A stretch of 64,000 bases of DNA from Smaragdicoccus niigatensis DSM 44881 = NBRC 103563 (GCF_000380645.1 NZ_AQXZ01000019.1:496001-560000), one strand, 5' to 3'. Counted from the stretch's first letter, positions 17,703 to 27,671 are shown. The notes: generated from the letters alone by a model not told the origin. Numbers and translations: made by a program.

Positions 17703-20103
17703 CGGCGACCCGCTTGACCAGCTGCTCAGTCCCTTTGACGAGGGCTTCCAGATCACCCCTGAAAGCCGCGTGCCCACCGCCCTTGGCGGCCTTGAACACG
17801 TTTCCCGCCCAAGTACCGTACGCGTTGACTCGACTGAGCACCTTGTCCGCCTTCGACGAGTCGCCGAAGTACGCGAGTGCCGCGAACCCATATGCGTTCT
17901 TTGCGTTTTCGAGTTCCAATTCGACCTGGGCGTGGGGGATGCCCTTCTTGAGCCGCTCCCGCCGAGCAAAGTCAGCGAACGCCGCTTCCAGCGCACTTCG
18001 GCAGAATCCAGGAACCACGCGCTTCGCGACCTCCGGAGGGAGATCCTCGGTCTTCAACATCGCGCGAGCATCCAAGAGAGCACGCGTCACCGGATCACTC
18101 GTCCGTCGTACCTCGACGATCGACTTCTCCCGACGCACAACCTCCCACATCGACGCCGGCAGGTTCAGCCGGCGGACCGCATCCGGAAGTCGCATGTCGT
18201 GTGTGAACACGATGACCTGCCGATCCTTAGCCACCTCAGACAGCACTCGCGCCAGCCCTTCGACCTTCGCGGGATCCATTGACTGGACCGGGTCGTCAAT
18301 AACAAGAAATCGGAATGGACTCTCGCCAATCGTGGCCCGCGGCAGGAAGAGTGACAAAGCGAGCGAGTGCAACTCCCCCTGGCTCATTACTCCCAGCGCA
18401 CTGCTTCCCGCGCCATCAACGGTGACGTCGAGTTCCACCTTTCGCTGAGTCCCCCTACCGGCAAGCTTGACCGGGCCCAGACTGACATTGCTCTCCTGAC
18501 GCAACTGACCCCAGATCTGTGCCGACCGATCCGCGATTGGCTGCAGCCGTTCGTTCCGGATACTCTGCCCTTCATCACGCAGCCACGAGTGGGCAGTCTT
18601 CAAGTCGTCATGCTGCGATTTCAGCGCCGCAGCTTTCCGCGTCGCCTCGACCCACGCAACGATGCGAGTCGCAAACGGACGCCATCGGTCCTCGATCTCG
18701 GCGAGCCGTTCGGTCGCGGCGGCGTAGCCGGCACGCAGGGCTTCGATGAGCGGACCGACCCTCGCGCGCAGATGCGCGGCGAGTTGCGTCGCCGACGCGA
18801 TTGAACGCCCAGCCACCCAGCCGTCCCACGCCGACCTCACCGCGCCGGAAACGTGAGACGGCGGATCGGTCAGCAGTGCGCGTGCCTGCATCATCGCCGT
18901 GCGCTCGGCAGCGATCGCCCCATCAGCGTGAGCCGCTTCCACACGCAAACGCGCGGACTCGCGACTCGCGCGTTCGTGCCAGGCGCCGTCGAGAACATCC
19001 GCGGTGCCACACACCGGACACGACGGGTCGTCCGTGCGGCGGTCTCGGTGCGCAAGAGCCTTCTCCAACAGATCCGCCAGCCCGCGTGCATTCTCGGACG
19101 ATTCGGACACGTTGTCCCGCTCTTCGGCAGCGTTCGTCAGTGCATCAATGACGATGTGCACACGCTGAATATCCGGTCCCTGCACCGCCATAGACCTGCG
19201 CAGATCGGCTACCTCAGGAGGCTCCTGACCGGCACTTCCCGCCGCAAGCTTGAGCAACATGTCTAAATCTGGCGTACTCGACCGAAGCTGCTGGATCGCT
19301 TGGGGCGCACGTTCGTCATCGACAAGACCTAGGTCCGCAACGAGTGTCGCGTCACTAGGCGCGACTCGCCTCATGTCCTGTCCACACCGCTTCGCGTAGT
19401 CCTCGAGTCGCTTCTCGGCGGCGGTGAGATCGTCAAGTCCGAGGATCGACGAAATAGCGTCGTGCATCTCCGAAGGCTTGCGGGTGAGCGCGGAGCCTAG
19501 CTCCGCATACGAGAGGAACGGGCGATAGGTGACTATGTCCTGGCTCCAGCCAAGGCTCGACACTTCCTCGCGCGGTTTGCCCGGACGCTGGACGTACGCC
19601 TTGGTTTCATCAGCAGCGGTAAGCCATTCGCGAGCAACCGTGGTCGTACCGGCGTCACCGTCGATGGCGAGTTCCACCACGACGGAGGGAGTGTCGTCGC
19701 TGTGCAGGTTCTTCCAGCCGGTTAGCCACTCCTTGGTCTTGCCCTTCCACCGGGCTGTTTCGCCAGTCAATGTGGCTTCGATGCCCTCCGCGAAGCTTGA
19801 CTTCCCAGAGCCGTTGCGCCCGATGACGAGCGTCAGGCCGGGACCCGGCGTCAGATGCAGCGCGGCCTTGGCGCCGATGCCGCGGAAGCCTGTAACGGTG
19901 ACGCGCTCAAGATAGCTGTGGACCGGTTGCTCTGCCAGTGGTCGTTTCCTCGTGGCGACAGGCTTGCCGCTGACCGCGTCGGCGAGGTCTTGATCCCCTT
20001 CAAGGGCTGCGAGTACGAGGAGCTTTCGATCCTCGGCCAGAGCGCTCTTGTCGAGGGCGTCGATGAGCCGTTCGATCGCGGCATCGGAGTGGGAGTCGCT
20101 CAC
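17692..20103 (-). CDS. Rad50/RecF-like SMC-type AAA ATPase
   Basis: 803-residue ATPase of the ABC/SMC type. An extra N-terminal helical segment of about 60 residues precedes the ATPase head: YLERVTVTGFRGIG, Walker A GRNGSGKSS (residues 95-103), a signature-like MSQGELHSLALSLF (about 570) and Walker B FLVIDDPVQSMDP (about 600). Between them are long helices and a CPVCG at about residue 362, placed like a Rad50 zinc hook, which supplies one CxxC per subunit. This suggests dimerisation around DNA ends. The gtg at 20103 is chosen to fit the divergent promoter; the frame stays open to 20439 but would cross the opposing gene. First gene of a leftward trio, divergent from AddB/AddA-like genes. Confidence 0.8.
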   Translation of the reverse strand: MSDSHSDAAIERLIDALDKSALAEDRKLLVLAALEGDQDLADAVSGKPVATRKRPLAEQPVHSYLERVTVTGFRGIGAKAALHLTPGPGLTLVIGRNGSGKSSFAEGIEATLTGETARWKGKTKEWLTGWKNLHSDDTPSVVVELAIDGDAGTTTVAREWLTAADETKAYVQRPGKPREEVSSLGWSQDIVTYRPFLSYAELGSALTRKPSEMHDAISSILGLDDLTAAEKRLEDYAKRCGQDMRRVAPSDATLVADLGLVDDERAPQAIQQLRSSTPDLDMLLKLAAGSAGQEPPEVADLRRSMAVQGPDIQRVHIVIDALTNAAEERDNVSESSENARGLADLLEKALAHRDRRTDDPSCPVCGTADVLDGAWHERASRESARLRVEAAHADGAIAAERTAMMQARALLTDPPSHVSGAVRSAWDGWVAGRSIASATQLAAHLRARVGPLIEALRAGYAAATERLAEIEDRWRPFATRIVAWVEATRKAAALKSQHDDLKTAHSWLRDEGQSIRNERLQPIADRSAQIWGQLRQESNVSLGPVKLAGRGTQRKVELDVTVDGAGSSALGVMSQGELHSLALSLFLPRATIGESPFRFLVIDDPVQSMDPAKVEGLARVLSEVAKDRQVIVFTHDMRLPDAVRRLNLPASMWEVVRREKSIVEVRRTSDPVTRALLDARAMLKTEDLPPEVAKRVVPGFCRSALEAAFADFARRERLKKGIPHAQVELELENAKNAYGFAALAYFGDSSKADKVLSRVNAYGTWAGNVFKAAKGGGHAAFRGDLEALVKGTEQLVKRVADVG

Positions 20104-20210
20104 TTCGGCAACGGTATTCGCACAATGTCCCACTTTGCTGTCGGATCCTGTCGGGCAGTGGAATTCATTCGATCGACAGACAAATTGGCGATTGATCGCG
20201 GGCCCGATCG

Positions 20211-20230
20211 TGTCATTCCATCGAATGACA
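20211..20230. promoter_or_regulatory. 20-bp palindrome in the divergent promoter of the nuclease/ATPase cassette
   Basis: TGTCATTC - CATC - GAATGACA has perfect 8-bp arms and is central in the 221-bp gap between the SMC-like ATPase (start 20103) and the AddB-like gene (start 20325). A regulator could control both transcripts from here. No regulator gene lies inside the cassette, so the binding protein, if any, is encoded elsewhere. Confidence 0.5.
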
Positions 20231-20324
20231 TCAGCCGCACCTGACCCGGCATACTTGCGCGCTTTGTCAGACCGCCGTGTTGTGATCGGGGCAGGCTCTG
20301 CACCGGCACTGGATCGGAGATCGA

Positions 20325-23300
20325 ATGGTCGAATACGGGCGCGCAGCACTTGATGCCCTGCGGGACGCGGTCGCAGAACACAAAGCCGGAGACGCGTTGG
20401 CGCCCGTGACGGTCCTCGCGCCGAACAACCTCGCAGCACTAACGGCGAGGCGTCACCTAGCTCGCGGCGTGGGGGGTCGGGCCGGTGTCGTCAATGTCGA
20501 CGTCACGACTCTTTCGAAACTCTCCGAGAAGATCGCCGCGCCCGCGATGCATCCTCGCAGGCCGCTGACCGGACCCGTGCTGACATCAGCTCTACGCCGC
20601 GCGCTCGATGAAGACCCGGGGTTGTTCGCGGAGGTAGCCGAACACCCCGCGACAGTCGAGGCACTCACGAAGGCCTACCGCGAAGTCCGAGACGTGAGTT
20701 CTGCTGCTCTGGACGGGATGGCGACGACGTCTGATGTCGCTCGCGAATTCGTCCGACTGTTCCGCCAGGTCAGAGAAACGCTTGAAGGAAGCTGGTACGA
20801 CCCGACGGACTTGCTCCAGGCGGCCGCATCGCGTCCGGCCACAGGAACGTTCATTCTCTACCTGCCGCAAGACCTCTCCCAGGCCGAGTCGCGGCTTGCC
20901 GAGGCTCTGGCCGGCGGAGACGCCCTGTCCGTAATCCCCGGACTGACTGGAGCGACGCGGGCGGACGCCGGAGTGGAGCGCACACTTGCACGACTCAACG
21001 TCGCGAACATCGTTCCCCCGCAGATCCGCACAGCCACGAACGTCCTCAATGCATCGGATTCCGACGACGAGATTCGCTGCGTGGTCAGAGATCTCACCAA
21101 GACGCTGCAGTCCACACCAGCACATCGCGTTGCGGTTCTGTATACGGGCACTTCCCCATACGCACGACTCCTGTACGAGTCGCTCAATAGCGCGGGGATC
21201 ACCACAAACGGACCAGGCGCACGCCCGGTCAGCGAACGCTCAGTTGCACGCATTCTGCTCGAGACACTCGCTCTCGTTGACTCCGGTGCTTCACGTCCCG
21301 AACTGTTCCGTGCCATCGCGAGCGGCCCGACCCGCGATTTTGCTGGCGAGCGCATACCAACCGCCCGATGGGAGCGAGTCTCGCGCGAGGCCGGCGTTGT
21401 CTCCGGTGATGATTGGCAAGTTCGGCTCGATGGTTTCATCGCCGCTGCCCAGCGGTCCCTTGAAGATCCCGGTGGCGAACCGCCCGAGGCATGGCGAATC
21501 GAGCGCATCCGGCGCAGGATTGACGAAGCGAGCCAACTTCGTGATTTCGCAGGCCGACTGCGTCAGGAACTCGCCGACGCGAGCGAAATGACGACCTGGT
21601 CCGGCCTGTCGAAGTGGTGTCTGACGCTGTTCACAACTCTCATTGACTCGGCGAAGTTGCCGTTGGAAGAGCAATACGCCTACGCGGCTGTGACCACCAC
21701 TGTGAGCGAACTGGTTGGCCTCGACGCCGTTGACTCACACGCTTCCTTCGACGTGTTTCGGCAGGTGCTCAGCTCAGAATTCGAGCGGGTCCTGCCGCGT
21801 GTTGGCCGGTTTGGCGAAGGGGTACTTGTTGCTCCCGTATCCGCGGCTATTGGGCTCGACCTCGATGTTGCGTACGTCGTCGGATTGAGCGAAGACCTCT
21901 ATCCCGGCCGTCTTCGTGAGGATGCGCTTCTACCGGACCGTGTGCGCGGGGCCGCCAATGGTGAACTTTCGCTGGCGTTAGACGGGCTGTACGCCAAGTA
22001 TCGGTACCTTCTCGCTGCGTTCCAGGTCGCACCGCAAGTAGTCGCTTCGTTCCCGAGAGGTGACTTGCGCAGATCGAGCCACCGCCTGCCTAGCCGATGG
22101 CTGCTTCCGACGCTCCGTGAGTTGAGCAACGACCGCGAGCTGGCGGCAACCAAGTGGGAGACGGCGCAATACGGACAGGAAGTGACGCATTCGGGCTCGT
22201 TCGCCGGTCAACTCCTCACGACAAAGGACCTCGGAACGGAACAGGAGTGGCGGACTCGGCGCGCAGCAGCTGGCGGCCTCGACGACGCCACAGTAGACGC
22301 CGCGAGGGCAATGATCGAAGCCCGCACAAGCCATGAACTCACGCGGTTCGACGGCAACCTGACCGCGGAGTCGGGCCTACCCAACTACGCCGTCGACAAC
22401 AAGGCGATCGCACCAACAGCCCTCGAGTCGTATGCCGACTGTCCGCACGCATACTTTGTCCGGCGCCTACTCGGCGTTTCACCGCTCGAAAAGCCCGAAG
22501 ACGTCATCCAGATCTCACCCATGGACATTGGAAACCTCATCCACGAGGCGATGGACCGACTCATCAAGCGGTTCGAGGGGACGCTGCCGGGCTATGGCGC
22601 GCCTTGGAGTACGCAAGCACGAGATGCGCTCGCCGAAATTGCCGAGGAACTCGCGGAGGAATTCCAGCATCGCGGACTGACCGGGCATCCCCGATTGTGG
22701 GAGCGTGAGCGCACCCGGATCTTGGACGATCTGCATACGATGCTCGACACCGACGATCATTGGCGGGCCAGCCTAAACGCCCGCGTTGTCGCGAGCGAGA
22801 TGCCGTTCGGTCAGAGCGGGCACAATCCGGTGGAAGTGCCGATCCAGGGCGGCCGCGTGCTGATGCGAGGCAGCGCGGACAAAGTCGACGAGACCACCCA
22901 CGGCGAACTCTGGGTCACCGACGTGAAGACCGGATCGAAGAGCCCCTATGCGGATATCTCCACAACCGACCCGATCGCCAAGGGCACAAAGCTCCAACTC
23001 CCGGTGTATGCCCACGCTGCGAGGGAGCGCTACGGCAACGCGGAAACGGCGGTTCACGCGTCGTATTGGTTCGTTCGCAAGGACAAGGGCCGAGTCGATC
23101 TGTCATTGTCCGATGCGGTGGAGAAGAAGTACCAGGAGACCCTTTACGTCCTCGTCAGGTCGATCGCGAACGGCCTGTTTCCGGCCAAGCCCCCGGAGAC
23201 AGACGACTTCGCCTGGGTGAAATGTGAGTACTGCAATCCGGACGGTGTCGGCTATGACGGTCGTGAGCGGTGGCAGAGCAAGCACGCCGATCCAGCACTG

Positions 23301-23345
23301 ACCGAACTTGTCAATCTCATCGATCCCAGTGAGAGTGCGGAATGA
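20325..23345 (+). CDS. AddB-like PD-(D/E)XK nuclease
   Basis: 1006-residue protein organised like AddB: a helicase-like N-terminal region without a usable Walker A (VTVLAPNNLAALTARRHLA at the expected site) and a C-terminal RecB-type nuclease. Nuclease motifs are GNLIHEAMD (about residue 735), GSADKVDE (about 848) and VTDVKTG (about 866, D-x-K). The iron-sulfur cysteines flanking the domain are partly kept: one in YADCPHAYF and a CEYC pair near 968; the fourth expected cysteine is not seen. Expected to cut DNA with the AddA-like partner, whose ATG overlaps this stop (ATGA). The start has ggag 7 nt upstream. Confidence 0.82.
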   Translation: MVEYGRAALDALRDAVAEHKAGDALAPVTVLAPNNLAALTARRHLARGVGGRAGVVNVDVTTLSKLSEKIAAPAMHPRRPLTGPVLTSALRRALDEDPGLFAEVAEHPATVEALTKAYREVRDVSSAALDGMATTSDVAREFVRLFRQVRETLEGSWYDPTDLLQAAASRPATGTFILYLPQDLSQAESRLAEALAGGDALSVIPGLTGATRADAGVERTLARLNVANIVPPQIRTATNVLNASDSDDEIRCVVRDLTKTLQSTPAHRVAVLYTGTSPYARLLYESLNSAGITTNGPGARPVSERSVARILLETLALVDSGASRPELFRAIASGPTRDFAGERIPTARWERVSREAGVVSGDDWQVRLDGFIAAAQRSLEDPGGEPPEAWRIERIRRRIDEASQLRDFAGRLRQELADASEMTTWSGLSKWCLTLFTTLIDSAKLPLEEQYAYAAVTTTVSELVGLDAVDSHASFDVFRQVLSSEFERVLPRVGRFGEGVLVAPVSAAIGLDLDVAYVVGLSEDLYPGRLREDALLPDRVRGAANGELSLALDGLYAKYRYLLAAFQVAPQVVASFPRGDLRRSSHRLPSRWLLPTLRELSNDRELAATKWETAQYGQEVTHSGSFAGQLLTTKDLGTEQEWRTRRAAAGGLDDATVDAARAMIEARTSHELTRFDGNLTAESGLPNYAVDNKAIAPTALESYADCPHAYFVRRLLGVSPLEKPEDVIQISPMDIGNLIHEAMDRLIKRFEGTLPGYGAPWSTQARDALAEIAEELAEEFQHRGLTGHPRLWERERTRILDDLHTMLDTDDHWRASLNARVVASEMPFGQSGHNPVEVPIQGGRVLMRGSADKVDETTHGELWVTDVKTGSKSPYADISTTDPIAKGTKLQLPVYAHAARERYGNAETAVHASYWFVRKDKGRVDLSLSDAVEKKYQETLYVLVRSIANGLFPAKPPETDDFAWVKCEYCNPDGVGYDGRERWQSKHADPALTELVNLIDPSESAE

Positions 23346-26300
23346 CCCTCAAGGACGAAGCCGCCCGGCGACAGATCACCACGGCGACCGGCAGCACATT
23401 GTTCGTCAACGCGGGCGCCGGGTCCGGGAAGACATCTGCGCTGGTCAAACGAGTCTATGCAATGGTCATGGAAGGCGGTGTATCGCTGCAGAACATCGCC
23501 GCCGTCACGTTCACGGAGAAGGCGGGAGCAGAACTCCGGGACCGGTTACGGAGCGAGTTCGAGAAAGCCCGTCGCAACGGGAAGATGAAGGTGGCGGCTG
23601 ATCAGGCCCTGGACGAGCTCGATAGCGCGGCCATCGGCACCCTTCACTCGTTTGCGCAGCGCTTACTATCGGAACATCCGATCGATGCGGGCCTTCCACC
23701 GCTCGTCGAAGTCCTCGATGAGGTCGGTTCCTCGATCGCCTTCGAACGTCGGTGGATCGACATACAACGTGAGTTACTCGACGACGACACGATGGCGACG
23801 CCACTCCTTCTCGCGATGGCTGCCGGACTGCAATTGAAGCGTCTGAGATCGCTACTGCAGGCACTCGGCCGCGACTGGGACCTCATCGAAGAGCGAATTC
23901 TGGCGGCACCGCCCCCGACCTTGGACTTTTTTGACTGGACGACATTCCGCAACGAGGCACACGACGTCCTCGCGCTGCGAGATGAGTGTCGAAACCCTGC
24001 GGACAAACTGCTGCCAGCCTTCGAAGAGCTCGCCGAGTTGCTGACCGAGTTCGACCACGCGCCCGACGACGAGACGCGACTGACCGTCGTCAAAAAGATC
24101 GGAAGCTTCAAGATCGGCAACGGCGGGGCCCGTGCGAACTGGGACGACGTGAACTACGTCAAGGACGAACTCAAAGGCCTTCGCATTTCGGCCGACGCTT
24201 TAGTCGGCGAGATACTCGACTTCTGCCTCCGACTCCTTACTCCGTGGCTGGCACGCCGAGTGCTCGGCCTTGCGCAGGAACGCCGGCGTGAAGGTCGCCT
24301 CGAGTTCCATGACCTGCTCGTCACCTCTCGCGACCTGCTCCGCAATCAGCCGCAGGTCCGCGCCGCTCTGCATGACAAATATCGCCGGATTCTGCTGGAC
24401 GAATTCCAAGACACCGATCCGATCCAGATCGAACTCGCGGTCCGCATTGCCGCCGGCGAAGCCGCAGACTCCCCCGAGTGGGAGAAGGTCGACGTGCCGC
24501 CAGGTCGACTGTTCGTCGTCGGTGATGCGAAGCAGTCAATCTACCGCTTTCGGCGGGCATCGATCGAAACCTATCTACGCGCCCAGAACCATATCGGCCA
24601 GCCAGTCAGCTTGACCACGAACTTCCGCACCGTGCCAGCCGTCCTCGAATGGGTCAACGCGGTGTTCGGCACGCTAATCCAGGAAGAAGAACGGCAACAA
24701 CCGAAGTACGAGGCGCTCGACGACTATCGAAAGCCCGGGGGCAGCGGCGCGCCGCTGACAGTGCTCGGCGCCCAAGCCCACGAAGGCAAAGTGCTTGCGG
24801 CCGAGCTTCGCGATTACGAAGCAACTGACGTCGCGGCGATAATCCGCAAGATCATCGACGAACAGTGGCAGGTATTCGACGAGGTCACCCGGAGTTGGCG
24901 TCCGGCGCGACTGGCAGACATCGTGATTCTTGTGCCGGCACGCACGTCGCTCCCGTTTCTGGAGCAGGCGCTCGGGGAGGCACAGGTGCCGTACCGAGCA
25001 GAGGCGAGTTCGCTCGTCTACCACGCCAGTGAAGTTCGCGCATTACTTGCCTGCGCCCGCGCAATCGCCGATACCACCGATGAGTTGTCGCTGGTCACCG
25101 CATTGCGGTCACCACTCTTCGGCTGTGGCGACGACGATCTTTGGCGATGGAAGCAGGCGGGTGGGCGGTTTACGGTTTACTCCACGGTCGAATCCGAACT
25201 AGAAAGAGGGCCGGTCGGGAAGGCGCTCACCTACTTGCGGCGCTTCCACTTTGACTCTCGGTGGATGACTCCCAGTGAGGTGCTCAGCGCCATCGTTACC
25301 GATCGCCGCATGTTCGAGGTCGCCGCGAGTGAGCGACGTGCGCGTGATTCCTGGCGCCGTCTTCGCTTCATCGTGGATCAGGCGAGGGCATGGTCAGAGG
25401 TGTCGCATGGCGGTCTGCGCGACTACCTGACCTGGGCTGAGCATCAAGGAACGGAGGTCGGCCGGGTCGCCGAGTCGGTTCTGCCCGAGACGGATGTCGA
25501 GGCCGTTCGGGTCATGACAATTCATGCCGCGAAGGGCCTCGAGTTTCCGATCGTCATCATGTCCGGTATGACCGCCCGGGCAAACTCGCAGCGCGGAGTC
25601 CAACTGCTCTGGCCGGCCGAGGGCGGCTATTCAGTCAGTGTCGGCGGCGGGATCAAGACCGTTGACTTCGACGACGTTGCACCGATCGACGAGCAGATGG
25701 ACGCGCAGGAGAAGTTGCGCCTGTTGTACGTTGCCGCAACGCGTGCCCGCGACCACCTGATCGTCTCGCTCCACCGCGGCACCACCGGTTCAACCGCGGC
25801 TCACCTGGTGGCCGAGGCAGGTGGGGCAACCACGGCCGGCGCGGTGCATTTCAGTGGCTACGACTTCACTCTGGCTCGCGATGCGGTCGAGCACATTGTG
25901 GAGCCGCCGGACTGGGATGAATGGTTTGCGGGCGTCAGCGAAGCACAGCGGCGAAGTCGCGCGAAGTCGACGATCACTGCTTCCGGCTTGGAGGGCACCG
26001 AGCCCGAGATAGTGCTCGACGACGAGGCAGAAGCCGGCAGCGCCAAGGGACCGCGAGACATCGAGTTGCTGCCGTGGTCGAAGGGTCGATATGGCTCCGC
26101 GATCGGTCGAGCCGTTCATGCGGTTCTGCAGTCCGTCGATCTCCGCACTGGCGACGGGATTGATCAAGCCGTCGCGGCGCAAGCAGTGGCGGAGGGCGTG
26201 CTAGGGCACGAGCCATTGATCAAAGACTTGGTCAAGTCTGCGCTTGCGTCGGACATTGTGAAACGTGCTGCAGCGGGCGAACACTGGCGCGAGATGTATG

Positions 26301-26560
26301 TCGGTACGGTTCGCAAGGACGGCAACGCCCTCGAAGGGTTCATCGATCTGACCTTCCGAGACCATGATGGTTCGCTACACGTCGTGGACTACAAGACCGA
26401 CAACGTAACGGCAGGCGGCATTCCGTCACGCGTGACCTACTACAAGCCTCAGATGGACGCCTACGCGGAAGCCCTGAGCACGGCTGCCGAAACGGACGTG
26501 AAGACGACGCTGCTCTTCTTGCATCCGAACGCGGCAGTGTCGGTGCCGGTCACGAGGTAG
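23342..26560 (+). CDS. AddA-like UvrD-family helicase-nuclease
   Basis: 1072-residue superfamily 1A helicase fused to a RecB-type nuclease. Helicase motifs: I AGAGSGKTS (about residues 23-31), Ia VTFTEKAGAELRDRL, II LLDEFQDTDP, III FVVGDAKQSIYRF, IV TTNFRTV, V VMTIHAAKGLEFP, VI LYVAATRARDHL. The C-terminal nuclease has GRAVHAVLQ, GFIDLTF, VVDYKTD (about 1016) and QMDAYAEAL. It should unwind and degrade double-stranded ends together with the AddB-like protein, with which it overlaps by 4 nt. Mycobacteriales normally use AdnAB and RecBCD for housekeeping, so this pair looks accessory. Confidence 0.88.
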   Translation: MTLKDEAARRQITTATGSTLFVNAGAGSGKTSALVKRVYAMVMEGGVSLQNIAAVTFTEKAGAELRDRLRSEFEKARRNGKMKVAADQALDELDSAAIGTLHSFAQRLLSEHPIDAGLPPLVEVLDEVGSSIAFERRWIDIQRELLDDDTMATPLLLAMAAGLQLKRLRSLLQALGRDWDLIEERILAAPPPTLDFFDWTTFRNEAHDVLALRDECRNPADKLLPAFEELAELLTEFDHAPDDETRLTVVKKIGSFKIGNGGARANWDDVNYVKDELKGLRISADALVGEILDFCLRLLTPWLARRVLGLAQERRREGRLEFHDLLVTSRDLLRNQPQVRAALHDKYRRILLDEFQDTDPIQIELAVRIAAGEAADSPEWEKVDVPPGRLFVVGDAKQSIYRFRRASIETYLRAQNHIGQPVSLTTNFRTVPAVLEWVNAVFGTLIQEEERQQPKYEALDDYRKPGGSGAPLTVLGAQAHEGKVLAAELRDYEATDVAAIIRKIIDEQWQVFDEVTRSWRPARLADIVILVPARTSLPFLEQALGEAQVPYRAEASSLVYHASEVRALLACARAIADTTDELSLVTALRSPLFGCGDDDLWRWKQAGGRFTVYSTVESELERGPVGKALTYLRRFHFDSRWMTPSEVLSAIVTDRRMFEVAASERRARDSWRRLRFIVDQARAWSEVSHGGLRDYLTWAEHQGTEVGRVAESVLPETDVEAVRVMTIHAAKGLEFPIVIMSGMTARANSQRGVQLLWPAEGGYSVSVGGGIKTVDFDDVAPIDEQMDAQEKLRLLYVAATRARDHLIVSLHRGTTGSTAAHLVAEAGGATTAGAVHFSGYDFTLARDAVEHIVEPPDWDEWFAGVSEAQRRSRAKSTITASGLEGTEPEIVLDDEAEAGSAKGPRDIELLPWSKGRYGSAIGRAVHAVLQSVDLRTGDGIDQAVAAQAVAEGVLGHEPLIKDLVKSALASDIVKRAAAGEHWREMYVGTVRKDGNALEGFIDLTFRDHDGSLHVVDYKTDNVTAGGIPSRVTYYKPQMDAYAEALSTAAETDVKTTLLFLHPNAAVSVPVTR

Positions 26561-26679
26561 GACATTCCGCTCGGGACGACGGCACCCTGAGAGTCGAGCG
26601 CTGCCCTATTTTCGCAGCTAGAAGCTACTTGTCGTACCCCTACCTCATACTTTCATCACACGAAAGAAGCGAGGACACA

Positions 26680-26853
26680 ATGGGAGCACTCAGCGACCCC
26701 GACTCCTTCCAGCCGTACGTGGTGGAGGAAACACCCCAGCAGGTGACCACAGCGCGTAAGAACCTCGAGAAGACCCTCGGAATCTCCATCCCGGTCTGGC
26801 CGCACGAACGTGCACTCTACGAACAGCATGGTCGCGCAGTCCCAACTGACTAG
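26680..26853 (+). CDS. Small hypothetical protein, 57 aa
   Basis: 57 residues, starting MGALSDPDSFQPYVVEET and ending PHERALYEQHGRAVPTD. The ATG at 26680 has gagg 7 nt upstream (gaggacacaATG), which favours it over the ATG at 26629. No membrane segment or cysteine. It has its own short intergenic regions on both sides and is followed by a small TGCG-tatc-CGCA hairpin with a T6 run (26871-26886), a possible weak terminator. No family recognised; it marks the left end of the accessory block before ssrA. Confidence 0.55.
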   Translation: MGALSDPDSFQPYVVEETPQQVTTARKNLEKTLGISIPVWPHERALYEQHGRAVPTD

Positions 26854-27025
26854 ATCCGCAGTTTATGCGTATCCGCATTTTTTGCGGTACACTTATCCTG
26901 TCCACGTCGGACCAACCATTTCAAAGGACGTCTACGCGTCCATCTGATGACCACCAACGCCACCTGGGACCTCCTGTGAGGCCCTGATTCCTTGCGCCCT
27001 AATTCAGGCACCGAATGGAGAACCC

Positions 27026-27670
27026 ATGCCGAACCTCAACCTCGCTCACCTCGTCTTCCTGCTCGACCGTTCGGGCTCAATGGAGACCATCAAGTCCGAC
27101 ATCGAGGGCGGATTCGCCGCCTTCATCGACGAGCAGACGGCCGCCGACGGCGAATGCGTCGTCACCCTCGCTCAGTTCGACACGCACTTCGAGGTCGTCT
27201 ACGCCGGCATGCCGGTCCTGGAAGTTCCGCCACTCGACCTACAGCCTCGTGGCGGTACCGCACTCCTTGATGCGATGGGCAGGCTCATCACCGACACTCG
27301 TACCGAGATCGCATCGCAGCCCGAGGAGCAGCGTCCTGGCACAGTGATCATCGCGATCATGACCGATGGCCATGAGAACTCCTCTCGCGAGTGGTCCTAC
27401 CCGGCAATCAAATCGTTGGTCGAGCAGCAAACCGCCAGCCAGGACTGGCAATTCATGTACATGGGGGCCGACCAGGACGCGATCGAAGTCGGCGCATCGC
27501 TCGGCGTCAGCCGAGCCCACTCGGTCACGTACGGCAAGGGCAAATCACGCAGTGCGATGGCCGCCGCATCGGCGAACATCCGCGACTACCGCCGCGAGAA
27601 GATGCTCAACCTCGAGGCAGCGATGCCGGTGTTCAGCGACGTCCAACGCGCCGAGCTCGCCGAGGACTGA
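27026..27670 (+). CDS. von Willebrand factor A domain protein
   Basis: 214 residues made up of one VWA domain. The metal-ion-dependent adhesion site is complete: DRSGSM (D-x-S-x-S, residues 11-16), a threonine in RGGTALLDAM and an aspartate in IMTDGHEN. No signal peptide, so it is cytoplasmic and should bind a protein partner through the metal site. Solitary VWA proteins of this size with LLDRSGSM near the N-terminus are common in phages and plasmids. Shine-Dalgarno ggaga is 7 nt upstream. An 86-aa gene starts 1 nt after its stop, and a deacetylase-fold enzyme follows. Confidence 0.82.
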   Translation: MPNLNLAHLVFLLDRSGSMETIKSDIEGGFAAFIDEQTAADGECVVTLAQFDTHFEVVYAGMPVLEVPPLDLQPRGGTALLDAMGRLITDTRTEIASQPEEQRPGTVIIAIMTDGHENSSREWSYPAIKSLVEQQTASQDWQFMYMGADQDAIEVGASLGVSRAHSVTYGKGKSRSAMAAASANIRDYRREKMLNLEAAMPVFSDVQRAELAED

Positions 27671-27671
27671 C

